NCBI GenBank assembly: GCA_012744445.1 | Contig: JAAYBZ010000170.1 | Span: 1-34,608, forward strand | Source: Myxococcales bacterium | Lineage (GTDB): Bacteria; Myxococcota_A; Polyangia; Polyangiales; Houyiibacteriaceae | DNA length: 34,608 bases | Direction: 5' to 3' | Shown here: piece by piece, positions 6,526 through 16,550 of the stretch | How positions within the stretch are numbered: the stretch's first letter is position 1 | How the letters are laid out: the number at the start of each line of letters is the position of its first letter | The notes under the pieces: generated by a model | Database searches by the model: none | Told to the model about the DNA's origin: nothing | What the model saw: the letters and a program-made list of their open reading frames with translations, nothing else | Translations under genes and position numbers: made by a program

Positions 6526-7488
6526 ATGAAGCTCCGCCTCGCCCTCCTCGCCCTCGCCGCCTCGATCGCCTCGAGCGCCGCGCTGGCGAACGAACACGAG
6601 ATCGCGGCCCTGATGCGTCTCGGGAGCGAGGCCAGCCTCTCGGTGGGCGGGCCGCTCGACGGGAGGCTCGAGCGGAGCGTGGCCATCCCCGACAAGGGCC
6701 CCGGCTTCGAGCGCCCGAGCGCCCGTCGGCCGGAGGCGCGCTTCGGCACGGTGGAGATGGTCCGCGGGCTCGTCCGCGCCGCGCGCGCCGTCCACGAGCG
6801 ATATCCAGGCGGCACGCTCATCGTCCACGACCTCAGCCTCGAAGGTGGCGGCCCCATCGCACGCCACGAATCGCACCAAGCCGGCCGCGACGTCGACGTG
6901 CTCTACTACCTCCTCGACACCGAGGGCCGCCCGACGCGCTCCGTGGGCGCCATCCTCGGCCCCGACGGCCGCGGCGTGGACTTCCGTAACCTCCAGGACC
7001 CGAGCGACGACTTCCACGTGGCGCTCGACGTGCCGCGCACCTGGGCCTTCCTCGAGGCGCTCGCGCTCGATCCCGAGGCAGGACTCCAGCGGGTCTTCCT
7101 CGCCGAGCACCTCCGCACCCTGCTCTTCCGCCACGCGGCTCGCGAGGGTCGTCCCGAAGCCGTGGCGAAGCTCGCCGAGATGACGTGCCAGCCGAGCACG
7201 CCGCACGACGATCACATGCACCTCCGCTTCTTCTGCAGCCCCGACGACGTGCGCGCGGGCTGCGAAGACACCCACCCCATCTATCCGTGGAGACGCGCCG
7301 CGCTCCGCAAGTTCGGCCTCGAGCCCAAGCTCCACCGTCCGCGTCCGGATCGCCCTCGCGCGAAGACCGTGAGCGCCGAGGAGGCGCGCGCCGCGGCCGG
7401 CCCGCTCCACGCCGACGTCGAGGCCTGGCTCGAGATGCGAAAGTCTTGGATGAAGCCGCCGCGGACGGGGCGAAAGTACTGCCCATGA
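6526..7488 (+). CDS. mepA: MepA-like penicillin-insensitive murein endopeptidase (periplasmic, zinc)
   Basis: The family cleaves D-Ala-meso-DAP cross-links in peptidoglycan. The 320-residue product has a signal peptide (cleavage near ALA-N at residue 22). Its LAS-type metallopeptidase motifs are SHQAGRDVD, giving zinc ligands H117 and D124, and DDHMHLRF, giving H232 as third ligand with H230 beside it. All family catalytic residues are in place. The C-terminal 70 residues are an Arg/Pro- and Ala-rich extension compared with E. coli MepA (274 residues). The stop overlaps the RNase D start as ATGA, so the two are coupled. Confidence 0.9.
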   Translation: MKLRLALLALAASIASSAALANEHEIAALMRLGSEASLSVGGPLDGRLERSVAIPDKGPGFERPSARRPEARFGTVEMVRGLVRAARAVHERYPGGTLIVHDLSLEGGGPIARHESHQAGRDVDVLYYLLDTEGRPTRSVGAILGPDGRGVDFRNLQDPSDDFHVALDVPRTWAFLEALALDPEAGLQRVFLAEHLRTLLFRHAAREGRPEAVAKLAEMTCQPSTPHDDHMHLRFFCSPDDVRAGCEDTHPIYPWRRAALRKFGLEPKLHRPRPDRPRAKTVSAEEARAAAGPLHADVEAWLEMRKSWMKPPRTGRKYCP

Positions 7489-8633
7489 CCGAGACGCCCC
7501 ACCTCATCACCGAGAAGGCCGAGTTCGAGGCCCTCCTCGAGCGCCTCGGGCGTGCCCCGCGCTTCGCCATCGACACCGAGTTCTCGCGCGAGAACAGCTA
7601 CTACCCTGCGCTCGGCCTCGTGCAGATCGCGCTGGACGGTGAGGTCTCGCTCGTCGATCCGCTCGCGGTGGACGTGCGCGCGCTCGCCGAGGTCTTCCGT
7701 CGCGACGCGGAGGTGATCGTCCACGCCGGCTCGCAGGATCTCGAGATCTTCGAGGTGCGCGTCGGCGCCCTCCCCTCGCGCCTCTTCGACACGCAGCTCG
7801 CGGGCGCCTTCCTCGGACACGGGATCGCCTCGCTCGGCCGGCTCGTCCAGGAGCGCCTCGGCATCTCGCTCGAGAAGGGCGCCCAGCTCAGCGATTGGTC
7901 GAGGCGCCCGCTCCCCGCGGCGGCGCTGCAATACGCCGCGAGCGACGTCGCCCATCTCGAGGCGCTCCGCGACGACCTCGCGAACGAGCTCGAGGTGCGG
8001 GGGCGGCTCGAGTGGGCGCTCGAGCTCTGCCAGAGCCAGCTCGAGAAGTCCTACGGTCCGCCGCCCGTCGAAGAGGCCTGGTGGAAGCTCAAGGGCCGCA
8101 TGCGCATGCGGCCGCGCACGGCGAAGGTGGCGCAGGTGCTCGCCGCCGAGCGCGAGCGACGCGCCCGCGAGCTCGACGTCCCGGTGAAGTGGGTCCTCTC
8201 CGATCTGCCCCTCGTCGCCATGGCCGAGAGCCCGCCGCGCTCCCTCGAGGACCTCGCGCGCGTGCGCGGCCTCGAAGGCGGGAAGGCGCGCGGGGGCGAG
8301 GGTGAGCGCCTGCTCGAGTGGGTGCGGCGCGGCCTCGCCCTCCCCGACGAGGCGCTCGTCCTGCCGGATCCCAAACCCGACGAGGGCGCCCCGCAGCCCC
8401 TCGTCTCGCTCTGCCTCGCCTGGGCCAACCACGTCGCCGAGCGCGAAGGCATCGAGCCCTCCGTCCTCGCGACGCGCGCCGACGTCGCCGCCTTCCTCGG
8501 CGCGCCACGCAGCGGCCGCCTCACCGAGGGCTTCCGATACGCCCTCCTCGGACGCGAGCTCGAGGCCATCGCCCGGGGCGACGCGGCCGTCGGCTTCGTC
8601 GACGGCGCGCTCGCCCTCTTCCACCGCGGGTGA
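7485..8633 (+). CDS. rnd: Ribonuclease D (3'-5' exoribonuclease, tRNA/RNA processing)
   Basis: The 382-residue product is close to the E. coli RNase D length (375). DEDDy exonuclease motifs are present: ExoI DTEFSRE with D30 and E32, ExoII HAGSQDLEIF with D85, and ExoIII YAASDVAHL with Y150 and D154. The region after residue 200 corresponds to the two helical HRDC domains that bind RNA. It trims 3' ends of tRNA precursors and other stable RNAs. The ATG at 7485 overlaps the mepA stop (ATGA); upstream in-frame codons belong to a shadow of mepA. Confidence 0.93.
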   Translation: MTETPHLITEKAEFEALLERLGRAPRFAIDTEFSRENSYYPALGLVQIALDGEVSLVDPLAVDVRALAEVFRRDAEVIVHAGSQDLEIFEVRVGALPSRLFDTQLAGAFLGHGIASLGRLVQERLGISLEKGAQLSDWSRRPLPAAALQYAASDVAHLEALRDDLANELEVRGRLEWALELCQSQLEKSYGPPPVEEAWWKLKGRMRMRPRTAKVAQVLAAERERRARELDVPVKWVLSDLPLVAMAESPPRSLEDLARVRGLEGGKARGGEGERLLEWVRRGLALPDEALVLPDPKPDEGAPQPLVSLCLAWANHVAEREGIEPSVLATRADVAAFLGAPRSGRLTEGFRYALLGRELEAIARGDAAVGFVDGALALFHRG

Positions 8634-8665
8634 TCCGGCCGCCGATTCTGGTACCGTGGAGGCCG

Positions 8666-9712
8666 ATGTCGGCTTCACGCCCCGTGGTGATCCTGGTCGC
8701 GCTCGCCGCCCTCTTCTTCGTGATCGGTGGCCTGCGCGCCGCGAGCTCCTTCCTCGGGCCCTTCCTCCTCGCCTGCTTCATCGCGGCGGCCACGGCGCCC
8801 TTCCTCTTCTGGCTGAGGCGCAAAGGCGTGCCCGGGAGCCTCGCCCTCCTCGCGGCCATCGTCCTCGACGTGATGGCCCTCTTCGCCGTGGGCGGCCTCT
8901 TCGCCGGCACGCTGCCTTCGGTGACGCGGCGCCTGCCCTATTACGCCACGCGCCTCACCGAGCTCGGCACCGGCCTCCTCGACGCGCTCCGCGAGGCGGG
9001 CCTGCCGGTGCGCCAGACCGATGTCCTCGAGGTCTTCGATCCCAACGTCTACATCGGCTTCGGCACGGCGTTCCTGCGCGGCTTCGGCGGCGCGCTCTCC
9101 GACCTCACGATCGTGCTCCTCATCTCCTCGTTCATCTTGGCCGAGGCCCCCGATCTGGTGGAGAAGTTCCGGAAGATCGCCCAGGGCGGGGACCGCGTGG
9201 ATCGCGTCGCGCGCGGCTTCGAAGACGTGAACCGCTACCTCGAGGTGAAGAGCGTCACGAGCTTCCTCACGGGCGTCCTCGCCGGCCTCGTCTGCCTCCT
9301 CGCCGGCGTCGACTTCCCCTTCCTCTGGGGCGCGCTCGCGTTCCTCCTCAACTTCATCCCGACCATCGGCTCGATCCTCGCCGCGATCCCGCCCGTCGCG
9401 CTCGCGCTCCTCGAGCACGGCCTCGGCACGGGCGTGCTCGTCGCGGGCGGCTATCTCGTCATCAACTTCGGCATCGGCAACATCTGGGAGCCGCGGTGGA
9501 TGGGCCGCACGCTCGGCCTCTCGCCCACGGTCGTGCTCCTCGCCATGCTCTTCTGGGGCTGGGTCTTCGGCCCCGTGGGCGCGCTCCTCTCGGCGCCGCT
9601 CACCATGATCGTGAAGTTCGCCGTCGCCGACTCGCCGGAGCTCGGCTGGATCGCCGACTTCATGGGCCACGACCCCGACGCCGACGAAGACGCAGGGCCG
9701 CAGGGCACCTGA
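8666..9712 (+). CDS. AI-2E family transporter (TqsA/PerM-type membrane protein)
   Basis: The 348-residue product has paired hydrophobic segments near residues 7-50 and 60-85. A soluble domain (about 90-140) follows, then a cluster of membrane helices (about 150-170 and 200-325) with a LNFIPTIGSILAAIPP segment and a GWVFGPVGALLSAPL motif, both hallmarks of UPF0118/AI-2E permeases. Members export autoinducer-2 or act as Na+/H+ antiporters, so the substrate is open. The ATG at 8666 follows GGAGG (8658-8662). The C-terminus is acidic (DPDADEDAG). The gene follows rnd by 32 bp and probably shares its transcript. Confidence 0.88.
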   Translation: MSASRPVVILVALAALFFVIGGLRAASSFLGPFLLACFIAAATAPFLFWLRRKGVPGSLALLAAIVLDVMALFAVGGLFAGTLPSVTRRLPYYATRLTELGTGLLDALREAGLPVRQTDVLEVFDPNVYIGFGTAFLRGFGGALSDLTIVLLISSFILAEAPDLVEKFRKIAQGGDRVDRVARGFEDVNRYLEVKSVTSFLTGVLAGLVCLLAGVDFPFLWGALAFLLNFIPTIGSILAAIPPVALALLEHGLGTGVLVAGGYLVINFGIGNIWEPRWMGRTLGLSPTVVLLAMLFWGWVFGPVGALLSAPLTMIVKFAVADSPELGWIADFMGHDPDADEDAGPQGT

Positions 9713-9718
9713 ACGCGC

Positions 9719-10702
9719 TCAGCGGCGGAGATAGGCGTCGAGCACCGCGTGCGCCGCGAGGGTGGCGTTCATCTTCCCCTTCGCGACCTGCGCCTCGAGA
9801 TCGACGAGCATGCGCTTGATGGTCTCGTCGCGGTGGAGCGAGGCGAGGAGGCCTTCCTCGATCATGCTCCACATCCACTTCACGGCCTGCGCACGGCGCT
9901 TCTCCTCGAGCTCGCCCGACGCGACCCAGGCGTCACGGAGCTTCGTGATGGCGTCCCAGATCTCGCGGAGCCCGCGGCCCTCGAGCGCCGAGCAGGTGAG
10001 CACCGGCGGCTGGCCGCCCTTGGTCGCGCCCCGCATGAGCCGGAGCGCCGTGGAGAGCTCGCGCTGCGCGAGCATGGCGCGGCGCTCGTTGTCGCCGTCG
10101 GCCTTGTTGATGGCGAGGACGTCGGCCACCTCGAGGATGCCGCGTTTGATGCCCTGGAGCTCGTCGCCCGTCCCGGCGAGCATGAGCACGAGGTAGACGT
10201 CGACCATGTCGGCGACGACGGTCTCGCTCTGGCCCACGCCCACCGTCTCCACGAGCACCACATCGAAGCCGAAGGCCTCGCAGAGCAGCAAGGTCTCCCG
10301 CGTCTTGCGGTGCACGCCGCCGAGCGTCCCGCTCGAGGGCGAAGGCCGGATGTAGGCGTTGGGCTCGCGCGAGAGGCGGGCCATCCGCGTCTTGTCGCCG
10401 AGGATGCTCCCGCCGCTCACGGTGCTCGAGGGATCGATCGCGAGCACGGCGACCTTCTTCCCGTCGCCCACGAGCATCGTGCCGAAGGCGTCGATGAAGG
10501 TGCTCTTGCCCGCGCCCGGCACGCCGCTGATGCCGATCCGCGCGGCGCCGCCGGTGCGCGGCATGAGCCGGCCGAGGAGGTCCTGCGCCTCCTCGACGTG
10601 CGAGGGCTTCTCGCTCTCCACGAGCGTGATCGCCCTCGCGAGCATCGTGCGATCGCCGGCGACGATCCCCTCGGCCAGCGCGTCGACCGTCGGGCGCGCC
10701 AT
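9719..10702 (-). CDS. meaB: Methylmalonyl-CoA mutase-associated GTPase MeaB
   Basis: This G3E-family GTPase loads and protects adenosylcobalamin on methylmalonyl-CoA mutase. The 327-residue product has the P-loop GVPGAGKS (60-67), a switch region VLVETVGVGQSE (149-160), the guanine-specificity motif NKAD (199-202) and the C-terminal helical dimerisation arm of MeaB/ArgK. ATG 10702 is chosen because it overlaps the mutase stop as TGATG; a TTG codon directly upstream is also in frame. It is the last gene of the mutA-mutB-meaB operon. The AI-2E gene converges on it with a 6-bp gap. Confidence 0.95.
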   Translation of the reverse strand: MARPTVDALAEGIVAGDRTMLARAITLVESEKPSHVEEAQDLLGRLMPRTGGAARIGISGVPGAGKSTFIDAFGTMLVGDGKKVAVLAIDPSSTVSGGSILGDKTRMARLSREPNAYIRPSPSSGTLGGVHRKTRETLLLCEAFGFDVVLVETVGVGQSETVVADMVDVYLVLMLAGTGDELQGIKRGILEVADVLAINKADGDNERRAMLAQRELSTALRLMRGATKGGQPPVLTCSALEGRGLREIWDAITKLRDAWVASGELEEKRRAQAVKWMWSMIEEGLLASLHRDETIKRMLVDLEAQVAKGKMNATLAAHAVLDAYLRR

Positions 10703-12879
10703 CAATCGCCGAGGCTCGCCTCGAGGGCGTCGAGCAATTCGATGGCCGCGTCGGCGATGACCGTGCCCGGTCCGAAGATGGCCGCCGCGCCGGCCGCGCG
10801 GAGTTCGTCGTAGTCCTGCGGCGGGATCACGCCGCCCACCACGACGAGGATGTCGTCGCGTCCGAGATCGGCGAGCGCCTTCTTGAGCTCGGGGACGAGC
10901 GTGAGGTGACCCGCGGCGAGCGAGCTCGCGCCCACCACGTGGACGTCGTTCTCGACGGCCTGGCGCGCGGACTCCTCCGGCGTCTGGAAGAGCGGCCCCA
11001 CGTCGACGTCGAAGCCGAGGTCGGCGAAGGCCGTGGCGATGACCTTCTGGCCGCGGTCGTGGCCGTCCTGGCCCATCTTGGCGATGAGGATGCGGGGCCT
11101 GCGCCCGTGCTTCTCCGCGAAGGCGGCCGCGCGCTCGCGCGCCCGCATCACGCCCTCTTCCTTGCCTGCTTCGCTCTCGTACACGCCTTGGATGCTCCGG
11201 ATGGTGGCCTCGTAGCGGCCGAAGACCTTCTCGAGCGCGTAGCTGATCTCGCCCACCGTGGCCTTGTGGCGCGCGGCGTCGATGGCGAGCTCGAGGAGGT
11301 TGCCCTCGCCGCGCTCGGCGGCCTGGGTGAGCGCCTCGAGCTTGGGCTGGAGGGCGCGCTCGTCGCGCTCCTCCCGCAGCCGCCGGAGCTTCTCGATCTG
11401 CGCCTCACGCACCGCGCGGTTGTCGACCTTGAGGACCTCGATGGGATCCTCCTTGTCGAGTCGGTAGGTGTTGACGCCGATGATCTTCTGACGCCCCGAG
11501 TCGATGCGGGCCTGCGTGCGCGCCGCGGCCTCCTCGATGCGGAGCTTGGGGAGGCCCGCCTCGATGGCCTTGGTCATGCCGCCGAGCTCCTCGACCTCCT
11601 GGATGTGCGCCCAGGCGCGCTGCGCGAGATCGTGCGTGAGCTTCTCGACGTAGTAGCTGCCGCCCCACGGATCGATGACCTTGGTCGTGCCGCTCTCGAG
11701 CTGGAGGTAGAGCTGGGTGTTCCGCGCGATGCGCGCCGAGAAGTCGGTGGGCAGCGCGATGGCCTCGTCGAGGCTGTTGGTGTGGAGGCTCTGCGTATGG
11801 CCCTGCGTGGCCGCCATCGCCTCGATGCAGGTGCGCGTGACGTTGTTGAAGACGTCCTGCGCCGTGAGGCTCCAGCCCGAGGTCTGGCAGTGTGTGCGGA
11901 GCGCCATGCTCTTGGGGTTCTTCGGATCGAACCCCTTGATGAGCTTCGCCCAGATCATGCGGGCGGCGCGCATCTTCGCGATCTCCATGAAGAAGTTCAT
12001 GCCGATCGCCCAGAAGAAGCTGAGCCGCGGCGCGAACTCGTCGATGGCGAGGCCCGCCGCGAGGCCCGTGCGCACGTACTCGAGGCCGTCGGCGAGCGTG
12101 TAGCCGAGCTCGAGGTCCTGCGTCGCGCCCGCCTCCTGCATGTGGTAGCCGCTGATGCTGATGCTGTTGAACCGCGGCATGTGCTTCGACGTGTAGGCGA
12201 AGATGTCCGCGATGATCCGCATCGAGGGCTTGGGCGGATAGATGTACGTGTTGCGGACCATGAACTCCTTGAGGATGTCGTTCTGGATGGTCCCGCTGAG
12301 CTTGTCGGGGGAGACGCCCTGCTCCTCCGCCGCGACGACGTAGAGCGCGAGGCAGGGGAGCACCGCGCCGTTCATCGTCATCGAGACGCTCATCTGATCG
12401 AGGGGGATCCCGTCGAAGAGCGTCCGCATGTCGTAGATGGAGTCGATGGCCACGCCGGCCATGCCCACGTCGCCCATGACGCGCGGGTGATCCGAGTCGT
12501 ATCCGCGGTGCGTCGCGAGGTCGAAGGCGATGGAGAGCCCCTTCTGACCGGCCGCGAGGTTACGGCGGTAGAAGGCGTTCGACTCCTCGGCCGTCGAGAA
12601 GCCCGCGTACTGACGCACGGTCCACGGCTGGCGCACGTACATCGTCGAGTACGGGCCGCGGACGTAGGGCGCGATGCCGGGCACCGTGTCGAGGTGCGAG
12701 AGGCCCGCGAGGTCCTCCGGCCCGTAGAGCGGGGAGACGGGGATGCCCTCCGGCGTCTCCCAGACCCGTTGGCCCTCCGCGCCCGCGGCGGCGGCCCACT
12801 CGGCGCGCGAGGCGCCGTCGATGCGGACGTCGGGGGCGTCGAAATCGAGCGCCGAGAAATCACGAAGCGCGCTGCTCAT
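10702..12879 (-). CDS. mutB: Methylmalonyl-CoA mutase large (catalytic) subunit
   Basis: This adenosylcobalamin enzyme interconverts (R)-methylmalonyl-CoA and succinyl-CoA, linking propionyl-CoA metabolism with the TCA cycle. The 725-residue product matches the MutB/ScpA length. The TIM-barrel active-site residues known from Propionibacterium (Y89, R207, H244) appear as Y91, R209 and H246, with a constant offset of two. The C-terminal B12 domain has DGHDRG (D605-X-H607-X-X-G610) with the axial-ligand His, plus SSLAAGHL and GGVIP segments. Its ATG overlaps the mutA stop (ATGA) and its stop overlaps the meaB start. Function is very secure. Confidence 0.97.
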   Translation of the reverse strand: MSSALRDFSALDFDAPDVRIDGASRAEWAAAAGAEGQRVWETPEGIPVSPLYGPEDLAGLSHLDTVPGIAPYVRGPYSTMYVRQPWTVRQYAGFSTAEESNAFYRRNLAAGQKGLSIAFDLATHRGYDSDHPRVMGDVGMAGVAIDSIYDMRTLFDGIPLDQMSVSMTMNGAVLPCLALYVVAAEEQGVSPDKLSGTIQNDILKEFMVRNTYIYPPKPSMRIIADIFAYTSKHMPRFNSISISGYHMQEAGATQDLELGYTLADGLEYVRTGLAAGLAIDEFAPRLSFFWAIGMNFFMEIAKMRAARMIWAKLIKGFDPKNPKSMALRTHCQTSGWSLTAQDVFNNVTRTCIEAMAATQGHTQSLHTNSLDEAIALPTDFSARIARNTQLYLQLESGTTKVIDPWGGSYYVEKLTHDLAQRAWAHIQEVEELGGMTKAIEAGLPKLRIEEAAARTQARIDSGRQKIIGVNTYRLDKEDPIEVLKVDNRAVREAQIEKLRRLREERDERALQPKLEALTQAAERGEGNLLELAIDAARHKATVGEISYALEKVFGRYEATIRSIQGVYESEAGKEEGVMRARERAAAFAEKHGRRPRILIAKMGQDGHDRGQKVIATAFADLGFDVDVGPLFQTPEESARQAVENDVHVVGASSLAAGHLTLVPELKKALADLGRDDILVVVGGVIPPQDYDELRAAGAAAIFGPGTVIADAAIELLDALEASLGD

Positions 12880-14930
12880 CGTTTTGCTCCGAGGGTGTCG
12901 TAGAGCCCGTCGAGGACGCCGAAGACGTCGGCGCCGACGTGGACGAATTGGTGGATGCCGCGATCGCGATCGCCTTCGCTCGCGGGCTTGCCGGCGAGGA
13001 GCACGACCTCGGCACCCGCCGAGGCGAGGGCCTCGGTGAGCGCGGGGAGCGCCTCGGCGTAACGCGCGTCGGGGCCGGCCACGACCGCGACGCGGGCGCC
13101 CGACTCGCGCAGCGCCTCCTGGAAGTCTTCGTTGGAGCCGAGCCCGACGGGCGCGATCGCCTGGAAGCCGCCGGCGGCGAGGAGGTTCTGCACCCAGGTG
13201 GCGCGCGCCGTGTGCTCGGCGACGGTGCCGAGGAGCGCGACGAAGGCCTTGGGCCGCTCGCCCGTGGCCGCGAGGATCGCGTCGCTTCGGTCGCGGAGCT
13301 GCTCCCAGAGCTGGGCGACGCGGCGCACACGCACCGGCTCGATGGCGACCATGGCCTCGCCGCTCACGAGGACCTCACCGAGCGAGGCGAGGTCGACGCC
13401 CTTCTGCATCGCGGCGACGGCGACCTCCACGAGGCGGCTCGCCTCGGCGGCGCGCGCGGCGTTGCTCACGTCGATGAGCGCCATGTAGCGCTCGTCGCGA
13501 TCGCCCTCGCCGAAGGGTCGGCCGAGCGCCTTGCCGACGCTCCGGAGATCCGGCGTCTCGCGCTCGAGGGCGGCCTCGCCGAGGTTGGGGAACTCGTTCA
13601 CGCCGAGCACCACACGCTTGCGCTTGCGGAGGTCCTTGGTGCGAGCGGCGTCGGTCTCCTCGATGCGCGAGGCGACGTAGCCGGAGACGAGGGCCTGCTG
13701 CATCCCGCCGCGGCGCTCGAGCTCGCGGAAGGCCTCCCAGGCCGCGCGCGCCATCGTCTCGGTGAGGCGCTCGATGAAGTAGCTGCCGCCGGCCGGATCG
13801 ATGACCTCGCCCACCTTGGCCTCCTCGCGGAGGACGAGCTGGGTGTTGCGGGCGATGCGGCGCGCGAAGGCGTCGCTCGCGCCGTGGGCCGCGTCGAAGG
13901 GGGTGGTGGCGACGCTGTCGGCGCCGCCGACCGCCGCCGCGAAGCTCTCGGCCGTGCCGCGGAGCATGTTCACCCAGGGATCGCGCTGGCTCTTGGTGAA
14001 CTCGCCGTTCCGCGCGTGGATGCGCACGTTCTGCGCGGCGGGCGAGCCGCCCGCGGCCTTGACGACCTTGGCCACGAGGAGACGGAGCGCCCGGAGCTTC
14101 GCGATCTGCTCGAAGAACTCGCCGCCCGTGGAGACGGCGAAGTCGATCTGCCGGGCGGCGCGGTCCACGTCGAAGCCCTGCTCGACGAGCTTGCCGAGGT
14201 AGGCCGTGAAGGTGGAGAGCGCGAAGGCGAGCTCGTCGACGGAGTGCGCGCCGGCCTCGGCGTAGGGCGCGGTGTCGACGCGGAGGGCGCGGAGGCCCGG
14301 GCCCGTCGCGTCGGCGAAGCGCGCGAGCTCGCGCACGTCGCGGAAGGCGCCGCGGAGGCCGCCCCGGAGCGTGCCGGCGGAGGCGAGCGCGCCGAGCGGG
14401 TCGGCGCCGAAGCTCACGGTGAGCGCCGAGGCCTCGACGCCCTTGTCCGCCGCGATCGCGAGGAAGGCGGCCGCGACGCCGAGGACGTCCTCACCGGCGG
14501 AGAGCCAGACGTCCGTCGTGCGGAGGTCGACGTCGCCGAGGGCGTGCGCGAGGTCGCCGGCCGTGAGCACGCGGAGGCCGTCCCCCAGCCCCGCTCGCAA
14601 GAAGAGCGCCTCGACGCCCCGCGCGAGGTCTTCGGCGATCTGCGCGCGGACCACGTCGGCGCGGGGATCGTCGTACTCCTGGCGGATCGTCCACCCGCGC
14701 TTCTCGGCCGAGGGGCCGCGCGTATACGGCGGGAACCCGGGCATCCCGACGGAGGCGGGATCGGGGAGATCGTCCTTGGTGTAGAGCGGCTCGAGCGGGA
14801 GCCCGCTCTCGGTCTTGCTCCTCAGCGTGTCGAAGCTCGCGCCGCGGAGATCCTTCTCGAGGAGCGCTTTCCACGCCTCGATGCCCTTGGGCTCGAAGAC
14901 GTCGTCGATGCGAAACGTGGGGTCGGCCAT
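12876..14930 (-). CDS. mutA: Methylmalonyl-CoA mutase small subunit
   Basis: The 684-residue homologue of the catalytic subunit has a barrel domain (to about 500) and a degenerate B12 domain. In place of the DXHXXG motif the alignable stretch reads AEHTAR: the His position appears kept, but Asp and Gly are lost, so it should not hold cobalamin productively. Small subunits of the Propionibacterium type are structural partners in a heterodimer. The ATG at 14930 lacks a strong Shine-Dalgarno. It is 76 bp downstream of the Pro-rich gene on the same strand and coupled to mutB by ATGA. Confidence 0.93.
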   Translation of the reverse strand: MADPTFRIDDVFEPKGIEAWKALLEKDLRGASFDTLRSKTESGLPLEPLYTKDDLPDPASVGMPGFPPYTRGPSAEKRGWTIRQEYDDPRADVVRAQIAEDLARGVEALFLRAGLGDGLRVLTAGDLAHALGDVDLRTTDVWLSAGEDVLGVAAAFLAIAADKGVEASALTVSFGADPLGALASAGTLRGGLRGAFRDVRELARFADATGPGLRALRVDTAPYAEAGAHSVDELAFALSTFTAYLGKLVEQGFDVDRAARQIDFAVSTGGEFFEQIAKLRALRLLVAKVVKAAGGSPAAQNVRIHARNGEFTKSQRDPWVNMLRGTAESFAAAVGGADSVATTPFDAAHGASDAFARRIARNTQLVLREEAKVGEVIDPAGGSYFIERLTETMARAAWEAFRELERRGGMQQALVSGYVASRIEETDAARTKDLRKRKRVVLGVNEFPNLGEAALERETPDLRSVGKALGRPFGEGDRDERYMALIDVSNAARAAEASRLVEVAVAAMQKGVDLASLGEVLVSGEAMVAIEPVRVRRVAQLWEQLRDRSDAILAATGERPKAFVALLGTVAEHTARATWVQNLLAAGGFQAIAPVGLGSNEDFQEALRESGARVAVVAGPDARYAEALPALTEALASAGAEVVLLAGKPASEGDRDRGIHQFVHVGADVFGVLDGLYDTLGAKR

Positions 14931-15006
14931 GTTGGAAGTGCGCGTTTAACCGAACCTCCATGGGAGAGCAACGTGCGAGGGGGGCCGACCTCGTCCCTCG
15001 TGGCGC

Positions 15007-16125
15007 TCAGCGGTAGGGCTGGAAGGGGGCGCGGCTCCGCCGGTTCCGGTTGAGGCGCTCGAGCTCTTCCTCGGTGAAGGCGTCGTCGCTTCCGGCCGGG
15101 AGGCGCTCCGCCACGAACGCCAGGATGGCCGCGCGCGCCCGGGCGCCGACGTCGTCGTCCGAGCACTCGTCCCACATCTTGAAGATGGCCCGCCGCCGCG
15201 TCGCCGCGTCGCGATCCGAGGCCCAGGTCCGCTCGAGCCGCCCGGCGAGGCGGAGGAGCGCCCGCTCGCCCTCCTTCTCGCGGTGCTCGGCGGCGAGACG
15301 CTCGCGGAGCTCTTCGGAGCCCCGGAGCACGTAGTCGCGCTCGGCCTGGTAGGGGTCGGCGCCCCGCCGGCGATAGGCGCCGTCCGTGAGGTCGAAGGAG
15401 AAGCGCGCGCCGAGCGATTGTCCATCGCCCGAGCCGAGCTGATCGAAGTTCACGCCGTCGCGATCGGAGAAGACGATGGATCCGTCGGGGAGGATCTTCG
15501 CGGAGAAGGCGTGGCCCCGATAGACGTAGGAGCCGTCCTTGCGCGGCACGAAGCGCGGCGGCTCCTTCCGCGAGACGAAGGTCTGGGCGTTGGCCGTCTC
15601 GCTCAGGAAGCGGCTCTGGCGCGCGTTGAACTCGGCCGTGGTCTCGGTCGCGGGCCCCGGGACGTCGGCGGAGGTGTGGGCCGCGCTCGGCCCCTCCGAG
15701 GCCACGGAGGCGATCGCCACCGATCGGGGATCGAGCCGGAGCCCGCCCCGCACGCCGATCGACGTGGGACGGGGGTCGACCTGCGCCGGCTCGTCCTCGG
15801 GCTTCTCGGGCTCGGCCACGGGCGAGGGGAGCGCCGTGCCGACCGCGACGCGGGCCGGCTCCTCGCGGGTGGGTCGTGAGGGGGTCTCGCGCGGCGTGGG
15901 GACCACCACGGCCTCTTCGGGGACGACGATCGGCTCCTCCGGCTCGGCCGGGGCGACGGCCGGCTCGGGCGCGATGACCACGAATTCCACGGGCGGCGCG
16001 AGATCCTGCACCCGCGGCGCCGGCGGCACGGTCGCCGCGGCCGCCACCACGCCGCTCAGCGTGTGCACGAGCCCCGAGATCACCAGGGACCATCCGAGCG
16101 CGGTCTTGTCGTTCGCGGCGTTCAT
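15007..16125 (-). CDS. Pro-rich single-pass protein with TonB-like N-terminus, unknown function
   Basis: The 372-residue product has one N-terminal hydrophobic segment (about 10-33, LGWSLVISGLVHTLSGVVAAAA). A long Pro/Glu/Val-rich stretch (about 35-125, repeated VVP, PEEP, EPE), as in TonB or GltJ-type periplasm-spanning proteins, follows. The C-terminal region (about 165-372) contains DGSYVYRGHAFSAKILPDGSIVFSDRDGV, a helical Arg/Glu-rich part, and FKMWDECSDDDVGARARAAI. The C-terminal YP-containing fold of TonB is not recognisable. The start ATG 16125 precedes a long noncoding gap. It lies just upstream of mutA but an operon link is uncertain. No family is assigned. Confidence 0.75.
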   Translation of the reverse strand: MNAANDKTALGWSLVISGLVHTLSGVVAAAATVPPAPRVQDLAPPVEFVVIAPEPAVAPAEPEEPIVVPEEAVVVPTPRETPSRPTREEPARVAVGTALPSPVAEPEKPEDEPAQVDPRPTSIGVRGGLRLDPRSVAIASVASEGPSAAHTSADVPGPATETTAEFNARQSRFLSETANAQTFVSRKEPPRFVPRKDGSYVYRGHAFSAKILPDGSIVFSDRDGVNFDQLGSGDGQSLGARFSFDLTDGAYRRRGADPYQAERDYVLRGSEELRERLAAEHREKEGERALLRLAGRLERTWASDRDAATRRRAIFKMWDECSDDDVGARARAAILAFVAERLPAGSDDAFTEEELERLNRNRRSRAPFQPYR

Positions 16126-16550
16126 GCTTCGTCCGGCGAGACCCTCGGCCTCCCTCCCCTATGTCGATCGCGCGTGTGCAGCTTCGGTCCTGTCCGTGAT
16201 TTGCTCGACTCTAGCGCCGGCGCGGCGCGAAGTAAGGTCGGAATTGCCGGAGCAGGCCTCCCGGTCGAACCCGAAACCCGTCCGTAATCTACGCGAAACC
16301 GCAGGCCGGATGTGCGACGCGGCGCGCCTTCCCCGCTCGGGCTGCATCGGACGACCTCGGTGGTTTCGCCTGCGAGCATCTCGGATCCGGGGGCCGTTGC
16401 CCCCACTTCGTGCGTCCTCGACGGTGAGACGCACGACCCCGCCGAAAGATTCCGGCCTCGAGACGGATCCGGCACCGCGTCCGCCGGGAAATCTGGACCG
16501 AGCCAGACCTACATCGACGCATCGGGACGGAGGGACCATAACTCGGGCCC
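16126..16550. other. 425-bp intergenic region between divergent genes
   Basis: No frame here looks like a protein; the open frames are Arg/Ser/Pro-rich shadows. The region contains two hairpins (16389-16435) and ends with CATAACTC (16538-16544), a possible -10 about 6-7 nt before the ATG at 16551. It is less strongly biased in base use than the flanking genes, as expected for a control region serving both divergent genes. Confidence 0.6.
16389..16435. promoter_or_regulatory. Two adjacent hairpins in the intergenic region
   Basis: Hairpin 1 is GGGGGC (16389-16394), loop CGTT, GCCCCC (16399-16404). Hairpin 2 is CGTGCGTC (16409-16416), 11-nt loop, GACGCACG (16428-16435), a perfect 8-bp stem. 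Only 4 nt separate them. Neither is followed by a T-tract, so an RNA leader structure or an operator is as likely as a terminator. Confidence 0.4.

Noticed and set aside
14931..15006. Cobalamin riboswitch before the mutase operon
   Set aside because: The gap to the upstream gene is only 76 bp and no B12-box-like sequence was seen there, nor in the 16126-16550 gap.
12939..15053. A forward open frame of 704 codons opposite mutA
   Set aside because: It is the antisense shadow of a clear methylmalonyl-CoA mutase subunit; its product is repetitive Glu/Arg/Gly/Leu sequence without motifs.
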